Source of the DNA: Anaerolineae bacterium
Lineage (GTDB): Bacteria; Chloroflexota; Anaerolineae; Aggregatilineales; J027
Direction: 5' to 3'
Assembly (NCBI GenBank): GCA_008933735.1
Contig: WBUL01000010.1
Location: forward strand, 1 to 64,000
Length of the DNA stretch: 64,000 bases
Shown here piece by piece: positions 54,877-63,032 of this stretch (positions are counted from its first letter, which is position 1; every line of letters begins with the position of its first letter). Made by a program: the position numbers and the translations under genes. The notes beneath the pieces are model-generated. The model was given only the letters and a program-made list of their open reading frames with translations. It had not been told where the DNA came from and did no database searches.

Positions 54877-55849
54877 TGACCTGCGGAACGGCAACCGTCG
54901 CACCCTGGCAAGAGCCATCACCCAGGTTGAAAACCGCACCCCCGCTGCGCTCGAACTGCTTAACACGTTATATCCTTACACCGGGAATGCTTACCTCATC
55001 GGGGTGACTGGCGCACCAGGAACAGGCAAAAGCACGCTCGTTAACGCCCTGACAAAGCACATTCGCACACAGCATAAAACGGTCGGCATCATCGCGGTTG
55101 ACCCGACCAGCCCGTTCAGTGGAGGAGCAGTGCTGGGTGACCGGATTCGGATGCAGGATCTGGCAGGTGACAGCGGCATTTTTATTCGCAGCATGGCCTC
55201 ACGAGGACAGTTGGGCGGGTTGGCCCAGACAACTGCCGACGTGGTACGGGTCATGGACGCTGCTGGATTCGATTACATCATCATTGAGACCGTTGGCGCC
55301 GGGCAAAACGAAGTGGCTATCGCTACCATCGCCTACACGGTCATTGTCGTCGATGCTCCAGGATTAGGTGACGATATTCAAGCCATTAAGGCCGGAACCC
55401 TGGAAATCGCTGATATTCTGGTCGTCAATAAGGCAGACCGTCCCGGCGCAGAAAACACCGTCCGCGCTCTGAAAACCATGCTCACGCTGGGTCATCGCCA
55501 GCAGTATGTGGCGCATCATGGGCGCGTGATGCTGCATTCAGCCGAAGCCGCCGATATTGATACCTGGGAGGTGCCTGTCCTGAAAACCGTCGCGCTTGAA
55601 TCGAAGGGTATGGATGAACTGTTCACAGCAATTCACAAACATCGCCAGCACTTGCAATCCACAGGGCAGCATGAGAAACGCGAACGCCAGCGCCTGGAAA
55701 GTGAACTGCTTGACCGCCTTCAGCATCTGCTGCTGGAAAGATTCCTGACGGAAAAGGTGTCGCCGGAACAGCTTGACGGATTGGTCAGGCAAATTGTAAT
55801 ACGGGAAATCGCACCTGCCCAGGCGGCCAGCGAACTCATCGGCTCGTAG
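54863..55849 (+). CDS. meaB: Mutase-associated GTPase MeaB/ArgK
   Basis: 328 residues. P-loop [35 protein letters not shown], the switch [12 protein letters not shown] and the guanine motif [10 protein letters not shown] define the MeaB/MMAA family of G3E GTPases that gate cofactor loading and protect the mutase. Several in-frame starts are close (ATG 54863, ATG 54869); AGGTAGCGG precedes the first. Confidence 0.95.
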   Translation: MPMLDDLRNGNRRTLARAITQVENRTPAALELLNTLYPYTGNAYLIGVTGAPGTGKSTLVNALTKHIRTQHKTVGIIAVDPTSPFSGGAVLGDRIRMQDLAGDSGIFIRSMASRGQLGGLAQTTADVVRVMDAAGFDYIIIETVGAGQNEVAIATIAYTVIVVDAPGLGDDIQAIKAGTLEIADILVVNKADRPGAENTVRALKTMLTLGHRQQYVAHHGRVMLHSAEAADIDTWEVPVLKTVALESKGMDELFTAIHKHRQHLQSTGQHEKRERQRLESELLDRLQHLLLERFLTEKVSPEQLDGLVRQIVIREIAPAQAASELIGS

Positions 55850-55863
55850 TTAGGAGGAAGATC

Positions 55864-56373
55864 ATGAGCGATTACAACGACAACAACTATGGCGGGCGGG
55901 ATGAATGGCGCTATGGAGGAGAAAGCGACGATGCCTGGGGAGCCGCCAACGCCGAGGATCACTATGACGAAGGCACGCCCTACGATATGAGCATGGAACA
56001 GTATGCGGCAGGGCTGGAGCGTGACCCGCGCTATGAGCGTCCATACATGGGCAGCTATGCCCAGCCGCCACAGTCCAACGCCTACCCTCCATCTACTTAT
56101 GGTGAGGGGCTGTCATCACCTTCCGAGGATCTGCCGCCCAGTGCCCAATATCTTCGGAGTCGGTTTGTGCGCCGGGGGTATCAAATCGGGCACCGCCAGC
56201 ACGGGGGCTCCGGCATTGATGGGCTGTTCGAGATGAGCTTTTCCAGTCTTCTGGGACGAGGGATTCCCTGCTCACCTGGCCTCATTCTCCTGTCAGCCGT
56301 TATTCTGATGCTGGCCTGTGTGGTGGTGAGCTGGCTTGCGGCCAACGCTCTGAGCGACATCCTGGGACTTTAA
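55864..56373 (+). CDS. Tail-anchored hypothetical protein with disordered N-terminus
   Basis: 169 residues. The first about 115 are low-complexity, rich in Tyr, Gly, Asp, Pro and Ser (YGGRDEWRYGG, SYAQPPQSNAYPP) and probably disordered. A short conserved-looking stretch (FEMSFSSLLGRGIPC) precedes one C-terminal helix (about 141-164). GGAGGAAG lies before the ATG and the gene is 14 bp after meaB, so it is in the same operon. I do not recognise the family. Confidence 0.7.
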   Translation: MSDYNDNNYGGRDEWRYGGESDDAWGAANAEDHYDEGTPYDMSMEQYAAGLERDPRYERPYMGSYAQPPQSNAYPPSTYGEGLSSPSEDLPPSAQYLRSRFVRRGYQIGHRQHGGSGIDGLFEMSFSSLLGRGIPCSPGLILLSAVILMLACVVVSWLAANALSDILGL

Positions 56374-56382
56374 AACAACCAC

Positions 56383-56412
56383 AAACCAGTCGTCATCTGA
56401 TGGCTGGTTTTC
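56383..56412 (+). terminator. Terminator between the MeaB operon and infA
   Basis: AAACCAG (56383-56389) / CTGGTTT (56404-56410) with a 14-nt loop and TTTT. The minus strand is moderately T-rich, so it may also serve infA. Confidence 0.6.
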
Positions 56413-56433
56413 CGATCCCGATTGTCGCCAGAG

Positions 56434-56676
56434 TTAATCTTCGATTTCAGTACGCTTCTTGAAGCGGTAAGTAATGCGACCCCGGGCTGGGTCATAAGGG
56501 GTTAATTCCACCCGTACACGGTCCCCCAACAGAATACGGATGTAATATTTACGCATTTTGCCAGAGAGGTACGCTAAAACCTCATGTCCGTTATCTAACT
56601 TAACGAGGAACTGAGTATTGGGTAGTGCTTCGACAATCGTTCCCTCTATCTCAATCTTGTCGTTTTCCTTCGCCAT
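56434..56676 (-). CDS. infA: Translation initiation factor IF-1
   Basis: 80 residues forming a single OB fold: [47 protein letters not shown], then a basic end. It binds the 30S A site during initiation. Located after rpsU, not in the ribosomal-protein operon where it is often found. AAGGATAGGT before the ATG. Confidence 0.96.
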   Translation of the reverse strand: MAKENDKIEIEGTIVEALPNTQFLVKLDNGHEVLAYLSGKMRKYYIRILLGDRVRVELTPYDPARGRITYRFKKRTEIED

Positions 56677-56701
56677 ACCTATCCTTATAAATTAAACTTG
56701 A

Positions 56702-56721
56702 GGGGTCTTTAAAAAGACCCC
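56702..56721 (-). terminator. Hairpin between rpsU and infA, attenuator or terminator
   Basis: GGGGTCTT / AAGACCCC with a short A/T loop, followed on the minus strand by TCAAGTTTAATTT. It could lower infA expression relative to rpsU. Confidence 0.5.
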
Positions 56722-56725
56722 GGAA

Positions 56726-56920
56726 TTAACCTTGTTTACGCTGTTTACGACGAGCGCGACGCACCGCTTTTTTCATCTGAATACGGCGGAGTTCGCTTTT
56801 TGAGACATGCCACCGCTTGCGGCGTACTGTACTCAAAATACCGTCTTTTGCAACAGCTTTACGAAAACGCTTTAGTAAAGAGTCCTGTGATTCCCCAGGA
56901 CGGAGATCTACACTAGCCAA
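56726..56920 (-). CDS. rpsU: 30S ribosomal protein bS21
   Basis: 64 residues, strongly basic (18 or so Arg/Lys in the last 35). It has the S21 pattern with SQDSLLKRFRKAV and the basic RRAKRK-type tail. The start is TTG at 56920 with GGGGTGAT upstream. It sits 27 bp after the S1 gene. bS21 helps base-pairing of the 16S 3' end with mRNA. Confidence 0.93.
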   Translation of the reverse strand: MASVDLRPGESQDSLLKRFRKAVAKDGILSTVRRKRWHVSKSELRRIQMKKAVRRARRKQRKQG

Positions 56921-56947
56921 AAGTACATCACCCCTTTATGGATAAAT

Positions 56948-58141
56948 TTACTCAGGATTACCTGTCGTAACAGGTTTCTCTAATTGTAGAGAATTTTCCT
57001 CTTGCGGGCTAGACTCAACTTCCTGTTTCGATTTCCAAGTTGCCCATTCACGCTCGTTTACCGCACGCAAACTCAAGCCCAGACGCTGGTTTTCCGGTTC
57101 CAGACTAATCACGCGGATGAGCAGGGAATCACCCTCTTTCACAATCTGAGTTACATCGGCAGGCGGCGGGTCTGCGATTTCGTTGGCATGGAGCAGGGCT
57201 TCAACCCCAGGCTCTAAGACGACGAACGCCCCAAATTCGGTCACGCGCTTGACTTCGCCCTCTACCAGTTTTCCAATATGATAACGCTCTTCAATGGTAG
57301 CCCAGGGATTCTTCTGCAAGCGTTTCAGGGAGAGCTCAATACGGCGTGTCTCTTCGTCCAACCGCAGTACATACACATCCAACCGATCACCCACAGATAC
57401 CACTTCACGCGGGTGATTGACCCGATGCCAGGCCAGTTCACTGATATGGATCAGGCCATCTGCGCCGCCAATATCAACAAAGGCGCCAAAGTCGCGCATC
57501 CCTGAAACCACACCTTGAATAACATCACCTTCTTTGAGCTGTTCGAGCAGTTTTTCCTTAAGCTGGTCTCGCTGTTCGCGCTGCGCTTCACGTTCACTCA
57601 GGACTAAACGACGACGCTTGCGGTTGACCTCGATGATTTTACACGTCAGCGTTTTACCAATGAGTTTTCGGAGTTGATATTTGCGATCATCTTCTGAGAG
57701 GGAACGAGGAATGTCGGTAATATGGCTGGCGGGAATAAAACCATTCAAATTCCCAAACTGAACAATCACCCCGCCCTTATTCGCGTCCACAACATCACAT
57801 TCACAGGTTTCATCTGCTTCCATGATGCGCTCTGCACGGGTCCAATCTTCCACCTGCATGGCTTGCGACACCGAAACCAGCAAATTGCCATCTTCGTCCT
57901 CACGGTTGATCATAACCTGTATTTTTTGACCCACCTTAAATTCTATGGGACGACCTATACGCTCGATATCTGACCAGGGAACAAGGCCATCACTTTTCAA
58001 ACCCACATCAACAACAAGACCCTGTCCATCATTTGACAGCACAGTTCCGGTGACAATATCGCCCTGTCCAGGATGCCCAGCCTCAAAAGACTCGGCAAGC
58101 AGTTTTGCGAAATCCTGATCCATGTTCATATTCGATTTCAT
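56948..58141 (-). CDS. rpsA: 30S ribosomal protein S1 homologue
   Basis: 397 residues with four S1 repeats: GDIVTGTVLSNDGQGLVVDVG (about 26-95), a second about 112-180, a third with GMRDFGAFVDIGGADGLIHIS (about 197-270) and a fourth (about 285-350). C-terminal Glu/Ser tail. Its promoter is near consensus, and bS21 and IF-1 follow in the same direction, so this copy is the more likely ribosomal S1. Confidence 0.92.
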   Translation of the reverse strand: MKSNMNMDQDFAKLLAESFEAGHPGQGDIVTGTVLSNDGQGLVVDVGLKSDGLVPWSDIERIGRPIEFKVGQKIQVMINREDEDGNLLVSVSQAMQVEDWTRAERIMEADETCECDVVDANKGGVIVQFGNLNGFIPASHITDIPRSLSEDDRKYQLRKLIGKTLTCKIIEVNRKRRRLVLSEREAQREQRDQLKEKLLEQLKEGDVIQGVVSGMRDFGAFVDIGGADGLIHISELAWHRVNHPREVVSVGDRLDVYVLRLDEETRRIELSLKRLQKNPWATIEERYHIGKLVEGEVKRVTEFGAFVVLEPGVEALLHANEIADPPPADVTQIVKEGDSLLIRVISLEPENQRLGLSLRAVNEREWATWKSKQEVESSPQEENSLQLEKPVTTGNPE

Positions 58142-58231
58142 TGGTGCTATGTTTCCAAACTATTCCGATAGATGTAAAAAATCGGCACTTGCGAAGCCGT
58201 TTATGCGCGTGCGGAGGCTCAAACTTGGAGT

Positions 58232-58260
58232 AGTATAGAGTCACTAGAATACAATGTCAA
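58232..58260 (-). promoter_or_regulatory. Near-consensus sigma-70 promoter of the S1-bS21-IF-1 operon
   Basis: On the minus strand TTGACA (58260-58255), 17-bp spacer, TATACT (58237-58232), leaving a leader of about 85 nt before the S1 ATG. Confidence 0.85.
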
Positions 58261-58272
58261 ACATCTTTTCCT

Positions 58273-59268
58273 ATGACACGACTGCTCTGGCTTACTGAAC
58301 GCGGTTCCCGCCACCAAAAACAGGCACTGGATGCTGCTCCGCCGCAGCTTCACGTCACGATGCTGCGGAGCGCCCTTCCGACAGAAACTCATCTTGCCAA
58401 CGCCGACATCCTGGTTTCAGAACGACGTGGCCGCATTAGCGCGGAACTCCTGAACGCAGCACCACACCTGAAACTCATTGTCCGGTTGGGGTCCCTGTTT
58501 GATGACATTGACCTGGCGGCCTGCCAGCAGCGACAGATCCTGGTATCCTGCCAGCCGGTCATTGGCGCGATCAGTACTGCCGAGCATGTTATGCTGCAAA
58601 TTTTGTCCCTGCTCAAACGCCTTAACGAAGTTCAGGCAATGACTCTTGCTGCTCATCACAGCTTACCAGCCGCTCGCACGGATGAAAACACCTTCAGTTA
58701 CAACTGGTTTCGCTTCCAGAAGGTCGAGACCTTGCGGGGAAAAACCGTCGCCATCGTTGGGATGGGTGAAATCGGGGTGGAACTGGCGCGGCGGCTGCAC
58801 AGCTTTTTACCCGCCCGGATTCTCTACTACAAACGCAATCCCTATTCCAAAACCGTCGAACAGCAGCTCGACATCACTTACGCAGATTTTCAAACCTGCG
58901 TCGAAGTGGCAGACATCCTGGTGTGTCTGCTGCCCTACAGCAAGGAAACCGATATGCTCATCAACGCGGATGTTTTTCAGCGCATGAAACCCGGCAGCTT
59001 GTTGGTACACGCGGGCAGCGGCAGCACCGTTGATGAACAGGCGCTTTTGGAGGCGCTGGTTCACCTTGGCGGGGCAGCCCTGGATACTTTCGAGCATGAA
59101 CCGCTGCAATCCGAACACCCATTGATTGCCGCCGCCCGTAACCCGCTTAACAACCTGATCTTGACACCTCACCTTGCTGCGGGAACAGGATCACCGCGCC
59201 GCGATTCCGACTACGCAGAAGTGATGCGCTTTCTGGCTGGTGAACCGTTACGCCATCAAATCGTCTGA
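58273..59268 (+). CDS. D-2-hydroxyacid dehydrogenase-like protein without the catalytic Arg
   Basis: 331 residues. NAD-binding GMGEIGVELARRL and the Glu (DTFEHEP) and His (LTPHLAAGT) of the dehydrogenase triad are present. The Arg that contacts the substrate carboxylate in VNTARGGLVDE is Ser249 here (LVHAGSGSTVDE). The fold is clear; activity on ordinary 2-hydroxyacids is doubtful, and the true substrate is unknown. The last 21 bp overlap the convergent regulator gene. Confidence 0.85.
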   Translation: MTRLLWLTERGSRHQKQALDAAPPQLHVTMLRSALPTETHLANADILVSERRGRISAELLNAAPHLKLIVRLGSLFDDIDLAACQQRQILVSCQPVIGAISTAEHVMLQILSLLKRLNEVQAMTLAAHHSLPAARTDENTFSYNWFRFQKVETLRGKTVAIVGMGEIGVELARRLHSFLPARILYYKRNPYSKTVEQQLDITYADFQTCVEVADILVCLLPYSKETDMLINADVFQRMKPGSLLVHAGSGSTVDEQALLEALVHLGGAALDTFEHEPLQSEHPLIAAARNPLNNLILTPHLAAGTGSPRRDSDYAEVMRFLAGEPLRHQIV

Positions 59269-61122
59269 CCCTAATTTAGCCCACCACTTACCCGACAGGT
59301 CTTTGTGACCCTGAGCATCTGCCAGAGAAATTGCCTCTTTGAGAATCTGGCAGTAGATTCTCTGGTACTCCTCGCGTCGTGCATCAAAAAAATCACCTGC
59401 CACCCCCTCGGCAAAGTGACCTCGGTAGGCTTCAATAGCACGTTCATAATAGATAAGTCTTGCTGTTTCATCAGCGACACGCTGTGTCATGTCTGCTGCC
59501 CGTTTAAACTCCCTGACATCGTAGTAGCCGGGGAAATGCGAAATCACACGATATATTTTTTCATCCTGAATATAGGGTGCCCAATCGCCTACCACTTCAT
59601 TCACACTGGCCCGCAGGACGTTAAACTTATTCACGACACCCTCCCTACGATCACCCGGATACAGCAAATCCAGGAGTTCGTCACGGGTGGCTTCTCCTCT
59701 TTCAAGCAGATAAAGCACATATTTCATAATCAATGGGCCACGTTTGTTCTGCTGTGCGGCCAAGCGCGGTTTATCAAACGCATAAACGAGGCATTTTTTG
59801 CCATTGATCCCATTTTCATAGCGGTGCTTAAACCTGACCATCATTCGCTGAACACGTTCAACTCTTTCCAGAGAACCCCAGATTTCTACGATATGGGGAT
59901 AAGCAAGCTGAAACAGACGGTAAATATACGCTACCCCCCCAAGTTTCCAGCAGCGATCCACACACTCTTGCAGAAGGTTACGGGCTTCTTCTGTTCGCCT
60001 CAGCAGTGTCGCCAGCCAGCCACAGATCAGCAAACACTGGATGACTTCCATTCGCAGGAAGTTGTTACGGTAATAGGAGAGAACATTCTGCATCTCCGCC
60101 AGGTCGTCATCCGTGCACTGCTCGAACATGGCCTTGATGCAGCCAGACAGTTGCTGAAATCGATTTTTCAGAAGGAGATTATCGCCAATATTTAATTTGG
60201 CTTCCCGAATTCGCAGTTGAGCACCGTGATAATCACCAGACGACAGACTCAGATATCCCTGCACCAGAAGCCGCAGCGCAATCACGATCCGATCATCTGT
60301 AGAGACAGGCAGGGAAAGCTCTACTTCGCGGGCAGCCATGCTTTCATCATCCGATAACCAGGCAAGATATGCTTTTATCGCATGAACACGCACTTCGAAA
60401 GCCGGACTTTCCAGTGATATTAAATCGACCTTTTCAATATACTGCCACGCCGCGCCAAAATCCCCTGTCTGCATCATCTCATGACCTAACTGCATCATCT
60501 GCCTGGGGGTAAGAAATTCGGTGCCATCTTCGGCCAGGACGTTCATGGAATCTTCGCGGTATTTTTTTGCTGTGTCATCCATCCCCTGCATGTACGCGAT
60601 ATTTGCAATCCGAAGCCCAACCTGTGCCATATCAAATTTGTAGAGGGGGTCTTGTTCGACAGCACGCCGGAAGCACTTCCACGCCTGCATGTAATAATCC
60701 ATCGCTCTGTCTGTATCGGTACTCATCAGGATTTCACCCTTCAAATAGTCAGCCGCCCCATGCACCGCATCATTCAAGGTCATTTCTCGGCTTTCATCCA
60801 ATAACTTTAATGCCTCTGTGATTTGCGACTCGTGACGAGCAATGTGCGCCCTGGCAATCAGCACATGAGCCAACCCACTTTTACTGCCTTGTTGGGAGTA
60901 TCCTTCGTAGGCGAAACCAAGTGCTTCTCCGGCAAGCGTGAAGTCCCCCCGAAAAATGCCGATTTCGGCGACAGCGCGAACTGCATCCGGGTAGGCCTGC
61001 CTTTCCACTGTCCCGCTGTTCCGATACGCTTTAACCAGGATGTTATGCCGCTGCGTGAGATAGTAATATCGGGCTGACTCATGAACATCCTTAAGAGTTT
61101 GGCTGTTGATATGGCTCATCAT
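59248..61122 (-). CDS. TPR-rich regulator with C-terminal winged helix and BTAD domain
   Basis: 624 residues. About 450 residues of TPR-like helices are followed by a winged helix (about 470-530: LLERGEATRDELLDLLYPGDRREGVVNKFNVL, split) and a BTAD domain (about 535-610). SARP/AfsR regulators usually have the DNA-binding part first; here the order is reversed. It may sense a partner through the TPRs. GGGGGAA precedes ATGATG. A palindrome upstream (61161-61172) is a candidate binding site. Confidence 0.8.
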   Translation of the reverse strand: MMSHINSQTLKDVHESARYYYLTQRHNILVKAYRNSGTVERQAYPDAVRAVAEIGIFRGDFTLAGEALGFAYEGYSQQGSKSGLAHVLIARAHIARHESQITEALKLLDESREMTLNDAVHGAADYLKGEILMSTDTDRAMDYYMQAWKCFRRAVEQDPLYKFDMAQVGLRIANIAYMQGMDDTAKKYREDSMNVLAEDGTEFLTPRQMMQLGHEMMQTGDFGAAWQYIEKVDLISLESPAFEVRVHAIKAYLAWLSDDESMAAREVELSLPVSTDDRIVIALRLLVQGYLSLSSGDYHGAQLRIREAKLNIGDNLLLKNRFQQLSGCIKAMFEQCTDDDLAEMQNVLSYYRNNFLRMEVIQCLLICGWLATLLRRTEEARNLLQECVDRCWKLGGVAYIYRLFQLAYPHIVEIWGSLERVERVQRMMVRFKHRYENGINGKKCLVYAFDKPRLAAQQNKRGPLIMKYVLYLLERGEATRDELLDLLYPGDRREGVVNKFNVLRASVNEVVGDWAPYIQDEKIYRVISHFPGYYDVREFKRAADMTQRVADETARLIYYERAIEAYRGHFAEGVAGDFFDARREEYQRIYCQILKEAISLADAQGHKDLSGKWWAKLGSDDLMA

Positions 61123-61160
61123 AATTCCCCCGGAAAATGAGCTTTTTCTATGTAAAAAAA

Positions 61161-61172
61161 CCTATTAATAGG
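61161..61172. promoter_or_regulatory. Palindrome CCTATTAATAGG upstream of the BTAD regulator
   Basis: Perfect 12-bp palindrome, between a TATACT-like -10 (around 61190, minus strand) and the start codon at 61122. A plausible autoregulatory site. Confidence 0.4.
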
Positions 61173-61270
61173 AGACCCAATTCCAAGTATAACATCCTTT
61201 TGCTGGGTGTTGGCGCAAAAAGTGCTTATCAAAACTTCGAGAACCGCTAATAGACACAAAGTCAAAGAAT

Positions 61271-61295
61271 CAAAAAATCCCCCTGTTTGGGGGAT
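61271..61295 (-). terminator. Rho-independent terminator after the molybdoenzyme gene
   Basis: ATCCCCC (61277-61283) / GGGGGAT (61289-61295) with a 5-nt loop; six T follow on the minus strand. Confidence 0.88.
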
Positions 61296-61309
61296 CGCAC
61301 TAATTGCCC

Positions 61310-62908
61310 TTACAGTTCCGCTTTACGCGCGTGGATACCTGTGGCTCCATCAGGCCGAACCCCCTCTTTTTCTTCAATCTGAGGAGCATTTTCGCCATCC
61401 ACGCAGCGCACCTCGAAAGTGTGCTCGCCCGCATGGAAAGGCCAATCGTAGCGCCAAAGCACCCAGGTGGTATTCGAAAGGGGTTCACGAAGTTGAGCTT
61501 CACTCCACTCGCCACCGTCCACCCGAACTTCTACCTTAGAAACACTCCGTGCACCTGCATAAGCAATACCGCCAACAGGCACAACCATAGTTCCGCTTCG
61601 TTCGTAGACGGAGTCCGTTGCAACTGTATCTACAACAGAGGTTGCCCGCACAATAGCATCCCGACTCCAACCACGCCGCACCCAGTAACCGGCTTCCCAC
61701 TTCTCCACCACTTCAATTTCGGTAATCCACTTGGGTTGTTTCATCCCGTAACGGTCAGGGATGTAAATTCGCAACGGAAAGCCATGCTGTTCGGGCAGCG
61801 GCACGCCATCCCATTCATAGGTCAGCATCACGCGGGGGTCGGATTTCACAAGTTCAATATCGACATATTCAAAGAAATTATCAGCCGATTTCACCAGCAG
61901 ATGCGAGGCATTGTCCTTCAACTCCACCTCATCCAGAATCATATGCAGGGGAACACCCGTCCAGCGCGTCGTACTGATCAGATCGCCGCCAATCCGGTTA
62001 GAAATGCAGGAGAGAGTGACAAACTGGTACACAGGCTCGTAATTGTTGCGAAGATCGTCCAGCGAGAGTTCCATCGTGTTATTAACCAGGCCGCCAATTT
62101 TGAGCCGCCAGTCTGCCGCCTCAATGACCGGAGGACGACCGGAATTAATGTCAATCCGGTAGTGATCTTCCAGGGGGGTATATTCAGGCCGTGTTCCTGG
62201 CGCAGGGTCAAAAGCCAGGGCAGTGGTGTCCCGTGCCTGACTGATGTCAATATCACCGCCTTCAATCTGGATTTCTTCTTTCAGCAGTTCCGCCAGCCCG
62301 GCCCCCAGCAGGGTAATGGTAGCAGTCGCCCCACCGACCTGGATCAGAAATTGGCGACGCGAGGGGCCGTCCGCATTTTCGGCAGACACGTGCAGCAACC
62401 GGGTGTAAACCCAATTCAGGGTTGTTCCCCACAATGCGAACAGTCCTACAATCCAGATAAAACTGACCGTTGAATCAGCAGTGGAGGAAACATTCACGCT
62501 GTTGCTCAACACGGCCAGTCCAAAACCCACTACCAACCCCAAACCGAGGCCGTATACTGGAAATTCGTTTTTTAATCTTGAAAAACGCTGGAGTATGACA
62601 AAAAAGAGGGTGCCGAACACAACCCCGCCGCCAAAGACGGTCAGCACCGCCAGCCAGCGTTCTGCCAGTTTTGCGGTATCGTCAGTTTCTCCAACATTGA
62701 GCGCGATAATCAGATCGACCATCGTATCAATGCCAAAGGTTAAAATTTTCCCTGGCAAATTCCGCGCCAGCCAGTCAAAAACATCATAGGCGATGAAAGG
62801 AAACCCAAAGGCTTTTTCCATCGAAGCCGCATACGAAACCGCTAGCAGCGAGGCAGTCAGCAGTGCCCCGGTAAATGCTCCCCATAGAATTTGTAGTCTC
62901 GTGGTCAT
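61310..62908 (-). CDS. Sulfite-oxidase-like molybdopterin protein with N-terminal membrane domain
   Basis: 532 residues. The first about 180 hold four or more transmembrane helices. A twin-Arg-like SRRQFLIQ (Ser183) and another hydrophobic stretch follow, then the molybdopterin domain (about 230-420) with Mo-ligand Cys301 in TLSCISNRIGG and RIYIPDRYGMKQPKWI, and a C-terminal dimerisation domain (about 430-532, KVEVRVDGGEWSEA). The fold matches sulfite oxidase/MsrP-type enzymes facing outward. The ATG at 62908 has GAGGTAAGC upstream; the ATG at 62938 is less likely. The membrane part could take the place of a separate heme subunit (inference). Confidence 0.88.
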   Translation of the reverse strand: MTTRLQILWGAFTGALLTASLLAVSYAASMEKAFGFPFIAYDVFDWLARNLPGKILTFGIDTMVDLIIALNVGETDDTAKLAERWLAVLTVFGGGVVFGTLFFVILQRFSRLKNEFPVYGLGLGLVVGFGLAVLSNSVNVSSTADSTVSFIWIVGLFALWGTTLNWVYTRLLHVSAENADGPSRRQFLIQVGGATATITLLGAGLAELLKEEIQIEGGDIDISQARDTTALAFDPAPGTRPEYTPLEDHYRIDINSGRPPVIEAADWRLKIGGLVNNTMELSLDDLRNNYEPVYQFVTLSCISNRIGGDLISTTRWTGVPLHMILDEVELKDNASHLLVKSADNFFEYVDIELVKSDPRVMLTYEWDGVPLPEQHGFPLRIYIPDRYGMKQPKWITEIEVVEKWEAGYWVRRGWSRDAIVRATSVVDTVATDSVYERSGTMVVPVGGIAYAGARSVSKVEVRVDGGEWSEAQLREPLSNTTWVLWRYDWPFHAGEHTFEVRCVDGENAPQIEEKEGVRPDGATGIHARKAEL

Positions 62909-63032
62909 GCTTACCTCATCAAATCCGTGCTCTTCCACATTGTCCGTGCAAAATATAACGAAAGAATTACGCTGGTATCATGAAATACGCTCCTGTGTTA
63001 TAAATGGCAGGCGGAATTCAGGAGTATTAAAA

